Source: Otis tarda
Lineage: Eukaryota > Chordata > Aves > Otidiformes > Otididae
Direction of reading: 5' to 3'
NCBI GenBank assembly: GCA_026413225.1
Contig: CM048552.1
Coordinates: 130,647,053 to 130,711,052 of the forward strand
Length of the DNA: 64,000 nucleotides
Positions 11,106-21,432 of this stretch are shown here, piece after piece; within the stretch, counting starts at the first letter, position 1, and every line of letters begins with the position of its first letter. The translations under genes and the position numbers were made by a program. The notes under the pieces are model-generated. The model did not search any database, was not told the DNA's origin, and saw only the letters and a list, made by a program, of their open reading frames with translations.

Positions 11106-13908
11106 GCTGTGATATAAGAGCTGGATTACAGTAATATTGATTGTCAATTTCTTGATTGAACAGAGGGATTATTTTCTGGTTTTACATCAAGTGACAAAAC
11201 AGAAATGAGCAGAATTTGTGTGCACTTGTGACAGATCAGCCACATTTGGAAGAAAAATGAACTATCTTAGAAGACAGCTTTTATGTAGACAGGTAACTCT
11301 TAAACTTCAAAGGATGTCCTGTCTCCAGTTATGCAATTAGAATCAAATATTTTTGCTTGGATCGGGTGGAAAAAAATCTGTGTTCCTAACTGTAGAGTTT
11401 TTAAGACCCCTATTTTCTTGCTTATTATTGTGGATGTTAATTCATCGATGGGGCAGCTGCAGTGTGACAGATCTTGCCCTTCTGCAGCCTTGACTGTCAG
11501 ATTGCATTGATCCTAGTCACTGTTTGTTACTATTTTCTTTTCTAACCAGTCACCTTTAATTACTCAAAGTCTTAGCTTCACTTAATTGTAAGTCAAGAAG
11601 CTAAGTTTCTAGAGTGAAAAGAGTTATTGGGTTGAGTTATTTCATTGGGTTTTCACTAGATACCTTGTTTGTCTAAACCAGGAACTGTTGGAATGGGATG
11701 GTATAATGAGAAGACACGTGAGTTTGGGCAAAGCTCCACAGAAATTGCCTTATCTATATGTATTTTTTTTTCTGCTTCACATATTCATTTCTGAAATACT
11801 TCCAAATAATTTTATTTACTATCTTAAGAGTCTATTTTTTTTATTGATCTCACAGATCACTCATTGCAATTTTCACCAGAGTTACATCACCACGTCATCT
11901 TATTGCCATGGTTTTATTATTATTATAACTTCAATTATGCTTCATTACTAGCTAAAAATCAATTATAGCGAGATAATAAATAGTATAACTTAACAAAATT
12001 AATGCCAGTGGAGTTCTTTTGAAAGAATATTAAGAGGAGGAGTGTCATGCAGGTGCTCTGAATCCATTTCTGGAGGAACACTTATTTTCCCATTGACTAT
12101 AAAGGGAGCCTTAGAATTGCAGTTCCCTTGGTTTTGTGACTCTTCTTGGCCATCCCCAGACTCTGGAGGAGTCAATGGTGACCGCCTCCAGGGCTTCCTG
12201 GAGGGGTGATGCAGAGTGGTGCTGAGCCCATGAAATACCCTTGGGCACATTCTAGGGGTCAAATTCTGTTCCACATAGTCTGGGGTGAATTTGTAGTTAT
12301 TGATATAGTTAGCAAAGGTATCTGTAAAAATTAAAGCAGAAATTGTTTTTGCTTTAGGTCTAAGCACAGAAAAGAAAATTCATTTTAATGTTTAGCAAAC
12401 ATTCTGATTTAATTTCTGAGAATCTGGGAAGCTTATAACGTATTTAGCAGTACCAGTCCTTTTACCTGTGCAGAGCTTAGACACAGGAACCTAAAAATAG
12501 GTGGGAAGACTATATATGGGGTATAAAAGAGAGCGAAAAAGAAATCAATTCAACTAGAATATTCTAAAACAAATTCATGTTCTGCGGGAAGAACTGTACA
12601 AGGACTTTGAATGTTTGGGTTAGCTGGGGGACATCATCTGAAATAGATCCACCTGAAAGGGTGAAAAAGCATCACCGCTCTATACAGCAATGCCACAAGT
12701 CTTCAGCTTTTGTGGTTGTTGTTATTAATGTGGCATTTTGCTTTCAGTAATGAATGTTTACATTTCCATTCTAGCTTCCAGCTTGAGCTCACAATTCACA
12801 CTTTTTTTTTTGTAAGAGTTAAGCTCTGTTGCAGTGAAGCCCAGTTTAATCTTCCATCTCGAGTTTGCCATGTAAACTTGATTTCTTAAGCGTATTTTCC
12901 AGCTCTTGTATTCTCTTATTAGATTCAGGATATTATGACATTTTCAAAATGCTTTTTATTTATAACTTAACATTATACAATGTCAAAAATAATGAAAAGC
13001 ATAAAGAGATGACAGAGAAAAATCCCATTTTTATGATTTTTCTGGGTCACATTTCTGAATTTCACTTAGAGTGCATGTTTTAGGAGCTAAAATTACCTTT
13101 TTAGCAAGTGAAAGATGCAAACACAAGTTAACAGAAAATGGGCATGATCACTCAATAACTTTGTTAGCACAGGTTGTCAAAGTTCAGAGCTAGGTGGTTC
13201 CATCAAAGACGTTTCAGGACAAGTGTGCCTGACTTTTTCCGTGTATGAGGAGGTAACACCAGTTAACAGTTTTTCTTTCTGTTAGGCCCCATTTTCTCTC
13301 AATACTTTTTCATTTGGTCTTCATTTTTGTTGCCCTGGGAACAAAGTACAACTGTAACCTTAGTATTTCTTTACTCTCTGTGTCTTTATTTAAACTGTGC
13401 TTTTGAAAGAATATTACCTTCAGAAATCTGACTAATTCCTATCATTTTGAGACAATGACTTTATGACAGGCAAATTTTGATTAAATATTTCTGCTATTTG
13501 TATATATATGTATCATCTTTTAAAATATCCTATTTTTATTTCCATCAACTGGTTGCTTTGTTGTCTTTAGCTTTAGGATTAGGGGTTCATTAAGTTTCAG
13601 CTTCTCAACTTTTTGCATGAAGCCAGGCTACTTGACAGATAAATGTTGAATCAGATGATGGCAGTGCCTGTTTGCACTCAGATTGGTGATACTGTTTGAA
13701 TCTTTCATGATGCTGATGCAATGAAAGCAAAAGTTGTGAATAAACTGTTAGGGCCTTGGGATAAAGCTTCTCTGGGGTTTTGAGGGGCTCTGGGTTTTTT
13801 GAAGGGGAAGAGTTATCATCTCACTCTGTCTTGCTGACTATGGAGCTGATGGTGCCTCTGGCTAGGAAGAGGAGAAAGAGACTTCTAAATAATTACAAGT
13901 CTCTTAAG
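11106..13908. other. Non-coding AT-rich interval
   Basis: No gene is recognised. A segment around 12070-12280 contains CCCATTGACTATAAAGGGAGCC and GGGGTCAAATTCTGTTCC, wording that recalls old amniote interspersed repeats built on a CATTGACTTCAATGGGAG core; the match is weak. The remainder is AT-rich with short T runs and a TATATATATGTAT stretch near 13500. Confidence 0.5.
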
Positions 13909-14029
13909 ACTTCTTCCCAACACAAGAAGGACGTGGACCTGTTGGGGCGAGTCCAGAGGAGGGCCATGAAGATGATGAGAAGGCTGGAGCATCTCTCCTA
14001 TGAGGACAGGCTGAGAGAGTTGGGGCTGT

Positions 14030-14034
14030 TCAGC
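14030..14034. repeat. Left target-site duplication of solo LTR
   Basis: TCAGC immediately before the LTR's terminal TG. An identical copy follows the terminal CA at 14662-14666. Uninterrupted CR1 copies have a single TCAGC at this place, which confirms that the duplication was created by integration. Confidence 0.9.
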
Positions 14035-14148
14035 TGTGATGGTTTAGCCCGAACTACCACAGAGTTTCTCGCTCCACCTCCCCCTCCCCAGTGGGACGGG
14101 GGAGAGAACTGGGAAGGAAGGAGAACTCATGGGTTGAGATGAAGACAA

Positions 14149-14154
14149 TTTACT
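14149..14154 (-). terminator. LTR poly(A) signal (AGTAAA variant)
   Basis: TTTACT on plus reads AGTAAA on minus, followed by TTGTCTTCATCTCAACCCATG. AGTAAA is a known weaker variant of AATAAA. It is kept in the same position in the second LTR copy, about 200-260 bp after the TATA box, as expected for an R/U5 boundary signal. Confidence 0.5.
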
Positions 14155-14410
14155 AAAATAACAAGGGAAAACTACAATAATAACAGAATATAAGGATATT
14201 AAAATATACAAAGTGAACAATGTATGTTTTCTCACCACCCGATGTCCCAATGACCAATACAGCCTGTCCTGAGCAGCGATCACGGAAACGAAACCGAGCA
14301 GCAAGCAAAGGAGCAAAAGGGAGCCAGCAAGGTAGAAGTAACGATGCCAGCAAAACAAGGGAGAAAGATGGATGCCAGGAAGGCAGATACCCACCCTGGC
14401 CAGCCCCCAC

Positions 14411-14417
14411 TTATATA
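14411..14417 (-). promoter_or_regulatory. LTR TATA box
   Basis: TTATATA on plus reads TATATAA on minus, followed by GTGGGGGCTGGCCAGGG. The same word and context occur in the other LTR copy, so this is the family's U3 core promoter. Whether it still fires is unknown. Confidence 0.65.
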
Positions 14418-14661
14418 CCGAGCATGACGTTTATAGCATGGAATACTCTCTTTGGCCAGTTTGGGTCAATTATTCTGTCCGTCTTTCTCCCAGCTTCCTG
14501 CATCTGCAAATTAGCGAGACTTGGAAAGCAGGACGGTGTCCTTGGTCTCATTCACAACAACTCGTATCATCAGGGTGTTTATCAACATTCTTCACACATG
14601 AAATCCAAAACACACCAGCTACTGAGAAGAAATTAACTCCATTCCTGCCAAAACCAGGACA

Positions 14662-14666
14662 TCAGC
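14662..14666. repeat. Right target-site duplication of solo LTR
   Basis: A second TCAGC, directly after the LTR terminal CA. Joining the two flanks at this word restores the normal CR1 order (GGGGCTGTTCAGC then TTGGAGAAGAG). Confidence 0.9.
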
Positions 14667-15034
14667 TTGGAGAAGAGAAGGCTCTGGGGAGACCTTATAG
14701 AGTGGCTTTCCAGTACTTAAAGGGGGCTTATAAGAAAGACGGGGAGAAACTCTTCAACAGGGCCTGTTGTGACAGGACGAGGGGTAATGGTTTCAAATTA
14801 GAAGGAGGTAGATTCAGACTAGACGTCAGGAAAAAAATTTCGTTAGGAGGGTGGTGGAACACTGGAACAGGTTGCCCAGAGAGGTGGTGGATGTCCCAAC
14901 CCTGGAAACATTCAAGGTGAGGTTGGACCTTGAGCAACTTGATCTGGTTGGAGGTGTGTCCCTGCTTCTTGCAGAGGGGTTGGACTAGATGACCTTTAAA
15001 GGTCCCTTCCAACCCAAACTATTCTATGATTCTA

Positions 15035-16211
15035 AATCATATTGCAAGTTGCAGCATAAACATGCCAGGAACCTGGAAACCTTCCTCTTTTCTCCACTCC
15101 TTCTGAAATATAGGTCCTGTACAATGTACTCTTCTTGCAGCAACTTCTGACCATCCTTGTGTAGCCAGCAGCTCTCCTCTGCTCCTTTCCCCTGCCCTCT
15201 CCTACGGCAGTGAGATCATGCAAATAGCACTAGTCTGGCTGTGGAGAGGGAGAGCAGTGAATGAGAAGACAAATTCAGAGCTATAGCAAGGCCATGAAAC
15301 ATGGAACAGATTGAGGCATGACTTATGATTGTCATACATGGGATGGTAAGGCACAAGAGCAGTAAGGTAAAGCACACGTCAATGGTGTCAGCACCTGTTA
15401 AGTTTGGTGCTCTTTGATACATGAAGGATTTCAATACACTACATCAATATGTTGCCTAACAATGCTGGTATGCATACACGTTCATGTATATCATGATCTG
15501 TTCCAAGTGCTGAAATGTATCATGTGTCTGGATGTTCGAAAGCATACGGTGTTATATGTGTAAAAGAAGTAAATAAGTTTTATTTATAATTTATAGACAT
15601 TTAAGCTTCGGTCAAACAAGGACTTTGATACTACTTAATATTTGGAGACTCATAGTGGAATCTGTAGCCTTGAACTGGAGTCATAGGTTTCCTGTATAAT
15701 GTAAAAAGAAAGATTGTGCGATTCATAATGCTATGCATTACCCTAAGCAGTGAGCCATCTGAGGCCACGGTAGCACAGACCTGAGGACTTACTCATGTTT
15801 TAAATCCCCACCCTTTCAGAGGGTTAGGTGCTTAACTGTGTGTTTCTCTCCACGCGTGATTTACAGCCGTGAAAGTAGGCGCTTAATCCTCTTCTTCACA
15901 GAAAAACAGATAGAACAAGAATCAATCTTGTATTTTAAAAGAAAACCAGAGGAGAAGTAGGTGGTGATTCCTCTCACCTCCTCCTCAGCTCCTTTTCAAG
16001 AGGACATTTCATTTCAATCCATTCTTCTGCTAGTACGAGCTCATCTGACCTGGAAATTTCCTCAGTACATAGGCTACTGGAGAGGATAAGTACTTTCAAA
16101 CTCTGACCTGGAAGATATGGCAGATTGTATAGAAGATTTAAAGATTCAATGAGCTAGGGAATAGGAGTAAGAGTAACCCTGGTTTTGCAGTGTAATGATT
16201 AGGCCACTTAA
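15035..16211. other. Unique non-coding interval
   Basis: No gene or confident repeat was found. A segment near 15770-15900 has the words GGTTAGGTGCTTAACTG and GTAGGCGCTTAATCC, which hint at an old interspersed repeat but are too short to classify. Confidence 0.5.
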
Positions 16212-18250
16212 TAGAATCAAAGAATCATAGAATCATTATGGTTGGAAAAGACCTCTAAGATCATCAAGTCCAACCGTCAACCCAGCACTGTTATGCCTAC
16301 TAAATCATGTCCTGAAGTGCCACGTCTACACGTTTTTTGAACACCTCCAGGGATGGTGACTCCACCACTTCCTTGGGCAGCCTCTTCCAGCGCCTGACCA
16401 CTCCTTCAGTAAAGAAGTGTTTCCTAATATCCAACCTAAACCTCCCCTGCTGCAACTTGAGGCCATTTCCTCTTGTCCTATAGCAAGTTATCTGGGAGAA
16501 GAGACCAACGCCTGCCTTCCTACAACCTCGTTTCAGGTAGTTGTAGAGAGCACTGAGGTCTCCCCTCAGCCTCCTGTTCTCCAGACTAAACAACCCGGGT
16601 TCCCTCAGCTGCTCCTCATAAGACTTGTTCTCCAGATCCTTCACCAGCTTTGTTGCCCTTCTCTGGACATGCTCCAGTAACTCAGCATCCTTCTTGTACT
16701 GAGGGGCTCAAAACTGAACACAGTATTCGAGATGCAGCCTCACCAGTGCTGAGTACAGGGGGACAATCACTTCCCTCCTCCTGCTGGCCACACTGTTTCT
16801 GATACAAGCTGGGATACTGTTGGCCCTCTTGGCCACCTGGGCACACTGCTGGCTCATGTTCAGCCAGCTATCAACCAGTACCTCCAGGTCCTTTTCCACT
16901 GGGCAGCTTTCCAGCTGCTCTTCCCCAAGCCTGTAGTGTTGCATGGGGTTGTTGTGACTGAAGTGCAGGACCCAGCACTTGGGCTTGTTAAACCTCATAC
17001 AGTTCACCTCGGCCCATCGATCCAGCTTGTCCAGATCCCTCTGCAGACCCTTACTACCATCGAGCAGATCAACGCTCCTGCCCAACTTAGTGTTGTCTGC
17101 AAACTTACTGAGGGAATGCTCAATTGCCTTGTCCAGATCGTTGATACAGACATTAAACAAGACTGGTCCCAAAACTGAGCCCTGGGGGAACACTGCTTGT
17201 GACTGGCCACCAACTGGATTTAACTCTGTTCAGCACAACTCTCTGGGCTTGGTCATCCAGCCAGTTTTTTACCCAGTAAAGAGAAAACCTCTCTAAGCTA
17301 TGAGCTGTCAGCTTCTCTAAGAGAGTGCTGTGGGACTCTTAGGCTTTGCTGAAGTCCAGGTAGACAACATCCACAGCCTTTCCCTCATCTGCTAGGCGGG
17401 TCACCTGTTCATAGAAGGTGATCAGCTTGGTCAAGGAGAGCCTGCCTTTCATGAACCCATGCTGGCTGGGCCTGATCCCCTGGTTGTCCTGCACATGGCT
17501 GGTGAGCACACTTAAGATTAACTGCTCCATAATCTTCCCCAGTACCGACGTGAGGCTGTCAGGCCTGTAGTTCCCCGGATCCTACATCCCTTCTTGTAGA
17601 TGGGCATCACACTGGCAAGCCTGCAGTCATCTGGGACCTCCCCTGTTAACGAGGACTGCTAATAAATGATGCAGAGTGGCTTGGTAAGCTCCTCTGGCAG
17701 CTCTCTCTGTACTCTTGAGTGTATCCCATCTGACCTCATAGACTTGTGCGTGTCCAGGTGGCGTAGCAGGTCGATAACTGCTTCCTCCTGTTATGGGGGG
17801 TTTGTTCTGCTCTCTGTCCCTGTCTTACAGCTCAAGGGGCTGAATACTCTGAGGATAACTGGTCTGACTATTAAAGACTGAAACAGAGAAGACTTTAAGT
17901 ACCTCAGCTTTTTCCTCATCCCTGGTGGCAATGTTCCACCCTGCATTCAGTAAAGGATGGAGATTCTCCTGGTCTCTCTTTTTGTTGTTAATGTATTTGT
18001 AATAACATTTTTTGTTATCTCTTACAATAGCGGCCAGATTGAGTTCTAGCTGGGCTTTTGCCTTTCTAATTTTCTCTCTCATGACCTAATGAGATCCCTG
18101 TACTCTTCTTGAGTTGCCTGCCCCTTCTTCCGAAAGTGGTAACCTCTCCTTTTTTTCCTGAGTCCTAGCAAAAGCTTCCTGTTCAGCCAGATCACTCATC
18201 TTCCCCGCTGGTTCGTCTTACTTCCATGGGTATGGAAGGCTCTAGTCTAT
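16212..18250 (-). mobile_element. CR1 LINE, long 5'-truncated copy
   Basis: The longest retrotransposon in the window, read on minus. From its 3' end it has the terminal AGAATCATAGAATCATT repeats, a short 3' UTR, the ORF2 C-terminus, the reverse transcriptase domain, and then the start of RT and the linker that follows the endonuclease. The endonuclease domain and 5' UTR are missing. The 5' limit near 18250 is where CR1-like wording fades. CR1 is the dominant avian LINE and moves by target-primed reverse transcription. This copy is dead: it has an in-frame stop, a frameshift and a changed catalytic residue. Tail class is shared with the 10.9-kb copy. Confidence 0.93.
16300..18082 (-). pseudogene. 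Decayed CR1 ORF2 (reverse transcriptase)
   Basis: Read on minus from 18082, the pieces come in the order of a CR1 ORF2. First is a KAQLELNLA..VRDNKK segment before the RT core. Then, around 17530-17340, comes a HGFMKGRSCLT-like stretch (HGFMKGRLSLTKLI) ending in VVYLDFSKA. Next is [11 protein letters not shown] (about 17185-17150), the catalytic box (17103-17089) and [16 protein letters not shown]. The C-terminal part ends in [20 protein letters not shown] with a natural stop at about 16300. A TAA follows FSKA at about 17338, and a +1 shift precedes QGSVLG near 17190. The catalytic box reads FADN instead of FADD (Asn codon at 17092-17094). These breaks make it non-functional. Confidence 0.9.
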
Positions 18251-19280
18251 GCTTCAAGGACAATTTAGTTATTTCCTATTATACAGACAGTGGATAATGT
18301 ATGCCAACAGTTGTTGCAGCAGTTACCAATATTAAGGACTCTTCATTTGGAAACATTTCCCCTAGCCAGCTGCTCTACAGAGCCAAACTTGCTTCTCTGT
18401 CTCTGCCTCAATAAATGCAAAAAAGCTCCAAAATTACCTAAATGAATTACTGAAGAAAATTATAATACAAACTTATGCATTATGCATTTCCTTTAGAAAA
18501 TTTTGGAATTTGATCAAAATAATTTAATTGCTTATTTCATTGTGAAAAAGGTTTTAAGGGCAAATTAGACAAAGTAAATGGGGAGAGCTGCAAGCTTGAG
18601 TATAAAAGCAATAAAATGAAATATTATTCTAAGGAAAAAGATGGGGATGACAGTACATGAAGTGTCCTGTAGATGGAAGGCACAATAGCGGTAAAAGACA
18701 CACAAGGGGAGTGATAGCATGAACTGATGGGGAGTGCAAGTGGGATCAGTGCAAACTGGCGTAGGCCTACTGAATTGCCCTGTTTGGAAAGAACAAGCCT
18801 GCATTGCAGCAGTCTTAAACAAGGACCTGCTACTGCTCAGATGATGATCTAACTGTGGAGAAAGCCATACAAAGATAGTTACTAACATATACATAAATAT
18901 ATAAATGTGTATGTATTTTAATTTGAATAGTCAAATGTTTGCTATGTGCTGTGATGTGTCATGCTGTAAGACTTTCACTTTCACTGCCTCCTTGTGTATT
19001 TGGACAGTATCTAATTATCGTTGGTAGTGTAGTTAGTTTCTCCAACCCCTGTACACCGCATAGATATATATATACAGCTGCCTTCTCTTTTTCTGCATAT
19101 GCAGAAAACATTTGTCAGGGAACATTTAGGGAAATTATACAGAACTAATAATACAGGATCTATCAACAGGCTGTAACCTATGTTGGGGAGCACCAGACAG
19201 GTGCTTGGTACCTGGACAGCATATAAAAAACGTGAATTGAAATGTTGAGGTTTTTTCATGTGTCTAATATCACACATATA
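18251..19280. other. Unique AT-rich non-coding interval
   Basis: No gene or recognisable repeat was found beyond a short TATATATATA run near 19060-19073. Open frames reach at most about 109 codons and show no domain. Confidence 0.5.
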
Positions 19281-19601
19281 TAGAATCATAGAATGGTTAG
19301 GGTTGGAAGGGACCTTCAAAGGTCATCTAGTCCAACCCTCCTGGCAAGTAGCAGAGACATCTCCAACCAGATCAGGTTGCTCAGCGCCCCATCCAACCTG
19401 GCCTTGAGTGTTTCCAGGGATAGGGCATCCACCACCTCTCTGGGCAACCTGCTCCAGTATTCTACAATCCTCATTATAAAAAAAAAAATTCCTAATATCT
19501 AATCTAAATCTACCTCCCTCTGTTTTAAAACCATTACCCCTTGTCCTGTCACAACAGGACCTACTAAAGAGTTTTTCCCTGTCTTTCTTGAAGGCCCCCT
19601 A
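19281..19601 (-). mobile_element. CR1 LINE 3' fragment
   Basis: Reverse-orientation CR1 tail. It begins with TAGAATCATAGAATGG, then GTTGGAAGGGACCTTCAAAGG, TCATCTAGTCCAACCCTCC, CTCCAACCAGATCAGGTTGC, and CACCACCTCTCTGGGCAACC, and extends into the ORF2 C-terminus up to the CTTGAAGGCCCCCT word. An 11-base A-run at about 19480 interrupts the coding part. It is of the same tail class as the 7.1-kb copy and no frame is intact. Confidence 0.95.
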
Positions 19602-20439
19602 TACACATTGGCTCTGGCAGCATCTTCAATGTGTGTCTACATGTAAAGAGTGTGTCTACGGTAAAGAGTTTCACAGCTGTCAGTTGCACTACACGAATGA
19701 ACAGACTGAGTAGGGCATGTATGTTACGCATCCACTTACTCCAGTGCTCTGCATTGCTAGCAGCACTCACTGCTTGGAAGTGCTACTAGGCCTGCAAATT
19801 GTTGCCTCCATCTTATAATACCCAGTATCAGAGGCACAAGTCTGGTACTGTGAATCAAATTTAGAATTTCCCCCTTTCTGTATGTGTCATTACGGATGGC
19901 TACAGATGGTTCTGTTCTGAACAACAGTCTGTTGCAGAAGGTAAGAGCTATGAAAGTGTATGCTTACATATGTGAAAAGTATGTGAATGCCAAGTGTAAG
20001 CTAGATTGGTTGGACCAGATAACCCAGAGTTTACTTCAGGTTCAATAAAATTACTTACAGAGGAAGAAAATGCTTCGCATGAAAAAGGGAGAGCTCTTGT
20101 AGCCACAAGGAAGGCTGAAGGTATTGATGATAAATTGATGGTAAGCAAAATTTAGACTTTAATGTTGGTAATAGAACGCTAATTAATGACATTAATATGG
20201 TAAAAAGAAATTGCTTTAAAAGCATGTAATATGTATACAGTTATCTGTCAAATCTAACTTGCAAGGTCGTAAAGCTACATGAATGAGAGCTATTGTTAGT
20301 AGAGAATTTATTTCAGAGAACTCATTGTGTTTTCTCTTCCATAGTATAGACATTTCTGAAAATAAGCTGAAGGTCACATCTGGAAGACGAGAATATATTT
20401 TCCCACAGAAGATATTAAAGGCTTTATGATTATGCCAGA
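19602..20439. other. Non-coding interval before old LINE relic
   Basis: Nothing is recognised with confidence. Part of it may belong to the same degraded LINE that is detectable from about 20440, since its A-rich texture is similar. Confidence 0.4.
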
Positions 20440-21000
20440 GCACACAGTTAAGTATATGAAACCATTAAAGTCTGACAAGGCACCTGATCTAGATGAATAA
20501 CATTCTCAAATTTCAGAGGACTCATTAACGTAAAGTAAGAAAAGCCTTTATAATATTTTTTTTTTCACATCTTGTGAACAGCTAGGGAAATGTCAAAAGA
20601 TAGAAAGAGGGTAGTGATGTTTCCGTATTTTTAGGAGAAGTTTGAAGAGAGAAGTCTACAAAATGTGTGGTATGGAAAGACAGTCACTGCTGTTTAAAGC
20701 ACATGCAATCAAACTTGATGAAAGAGTAAGATTTCTTTGTGGACGTCCTGAATAGCTAGAGAAGGGTAAACTAAAGGACATATTTTGCCTGGACATAAGA
20801 GCCTCTTGAAACTATGTCACATGTAGACATGCACAAAATATATTGCTCTAAAAAATTAGACTGAGATAAACATGGAGGGTCGATGAAATAAATTTAAACT
20901 TAATTTAGGAGAAAAAACCAAAGCATGTAAGCTGAAGGGAAATACTTTATAGGAAGAAATTAAACAAATGAGGCAGAACTAGTGGTCAAAGCTGAACACC
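20440..21000 (+). repeat. Very old CR1-like LINE RT relic
   Basis: Two motifs in the right order suggest a decayed reverse transcriptase. At about 20465-20500 the plus strand translates as LKSDKAPDLDE followed by a stop, resembling the LKxDKSPGPDGIHP opening motif of LINE RTs. At about 20777-20825, GACATATTTTGCCTGGACAT...GCCTCTTGAAACTATGTCACA aligns with the DVIYLDFSKAFDTVSH-coding stretch (reads DIFCLDIRAS, then a stop). The spacing of about 310 bp is compatible with RT. The sequence between is heavily mutated, with T and A runs. Family and ends are uncertain. Confidence 0.5.
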
Positions 21001-21417
21001 ACTCTTTGGTATACAAGAGGGGGTTTCCTTGAGAGAGAGCTGATTTTGTAAAAAAAATGAATGGAATGAATGCAAAATATGGCTGTGTAAAGACAAAATA
21101 ATGGTTTTAATACTATACTGCTAGGAAAGCATGACTGATTTATTTTAAAGTAGTAGAGGAATGTGATTAACCTCATCCCCAGTAGCAGAACACTGAATGT
21201 CAATCAATAATACAAGCAGGACATACAGATAATAAACTGTGCAATGCTTACCAAGATTAATAAAATAGAATACTTAATTTCTACATATAAACATTGTATA
21301 TATCTATAGATAGTACAGTTATTCTTGTAAGTGCTAAATACATACAAGATAGATTGATGGCAAAAGATGGACCATGCTGGGTTGAGCTCTAAAGATTTTA
21401 ATGTGCTGTGCAGAGAA

Positions 21418-21432
21418 TCCATCTATCTATCT
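21418..21432. repeat. Short (ATCT)n microsatellite
   Basis: About three and a half ATCT units following a CATCC start. Too short to be strongly polymorphic. Confidence 0.6.

Larger units (their letters stand above)
14035..14661 (-). mobile_element. Solo LTR of an avian endogenous retrovirus
   Basis: A long terminal repeat of 627 bp with canonical TG...CA ends, flanked by the 5-bp duplication TCAGC (14030-14034 and 14662-14666). It lies inside a CR1 copy. No internal retroviral genes or second LTR of the same orientation flank it, so it is a solo LTR left by LTR-LTR recombination. On the minus strand it holds a TATATAA box and, downstream, an AGTAAA signal, which fixes its transcriptional direction. 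It aligns with the copy at 43.6 kb along nearly its full length, roughly 80% identical by eye, except for extra sequence of about 50 bp downstream of the TATA box. The 5-bp duplication fits ERV-L-like (class III) or related elements, but I cannot name the family. Confidence 0.9.
13909..15034 (+). mobile_element. CR1 LINE 3' fragment split by an LTR
   Basis: A forward CR1 fragment in two parts. The left part (to 14034) covers the ORF2 C-terminus: CACAAGAAGGACGTGGACC, GAGTCCAGAGGAGGGCC, and CTGAGAGAGTTGGGGCTG. The right part (from 14662) resumes with TCAGCTTGGAGAAGAGAAGGC and runs through GGTGGTGGAACACTGGAACAG and GTTGGACTAGATGACC to the terminal ATTCTATGATTCTA. The break falls exactly at a 627-bp solo LTR with a duplicated TCAGC. 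The nesting shows that this CR1 was in place before the LTR arrived. Frames are broken. Confidence 0.94.

Noticed and set aside
14372-15012. Frames of 182 (plus) and 94 (minus) codons
   Set aside because: They run across the LTR/CR1 junction and the CR1 tail; the wording is repeat-derived.
16979-17296. 105-codon plus frame
   Set aside because: Antisense shadow of the CR1 reverse transcriptase.
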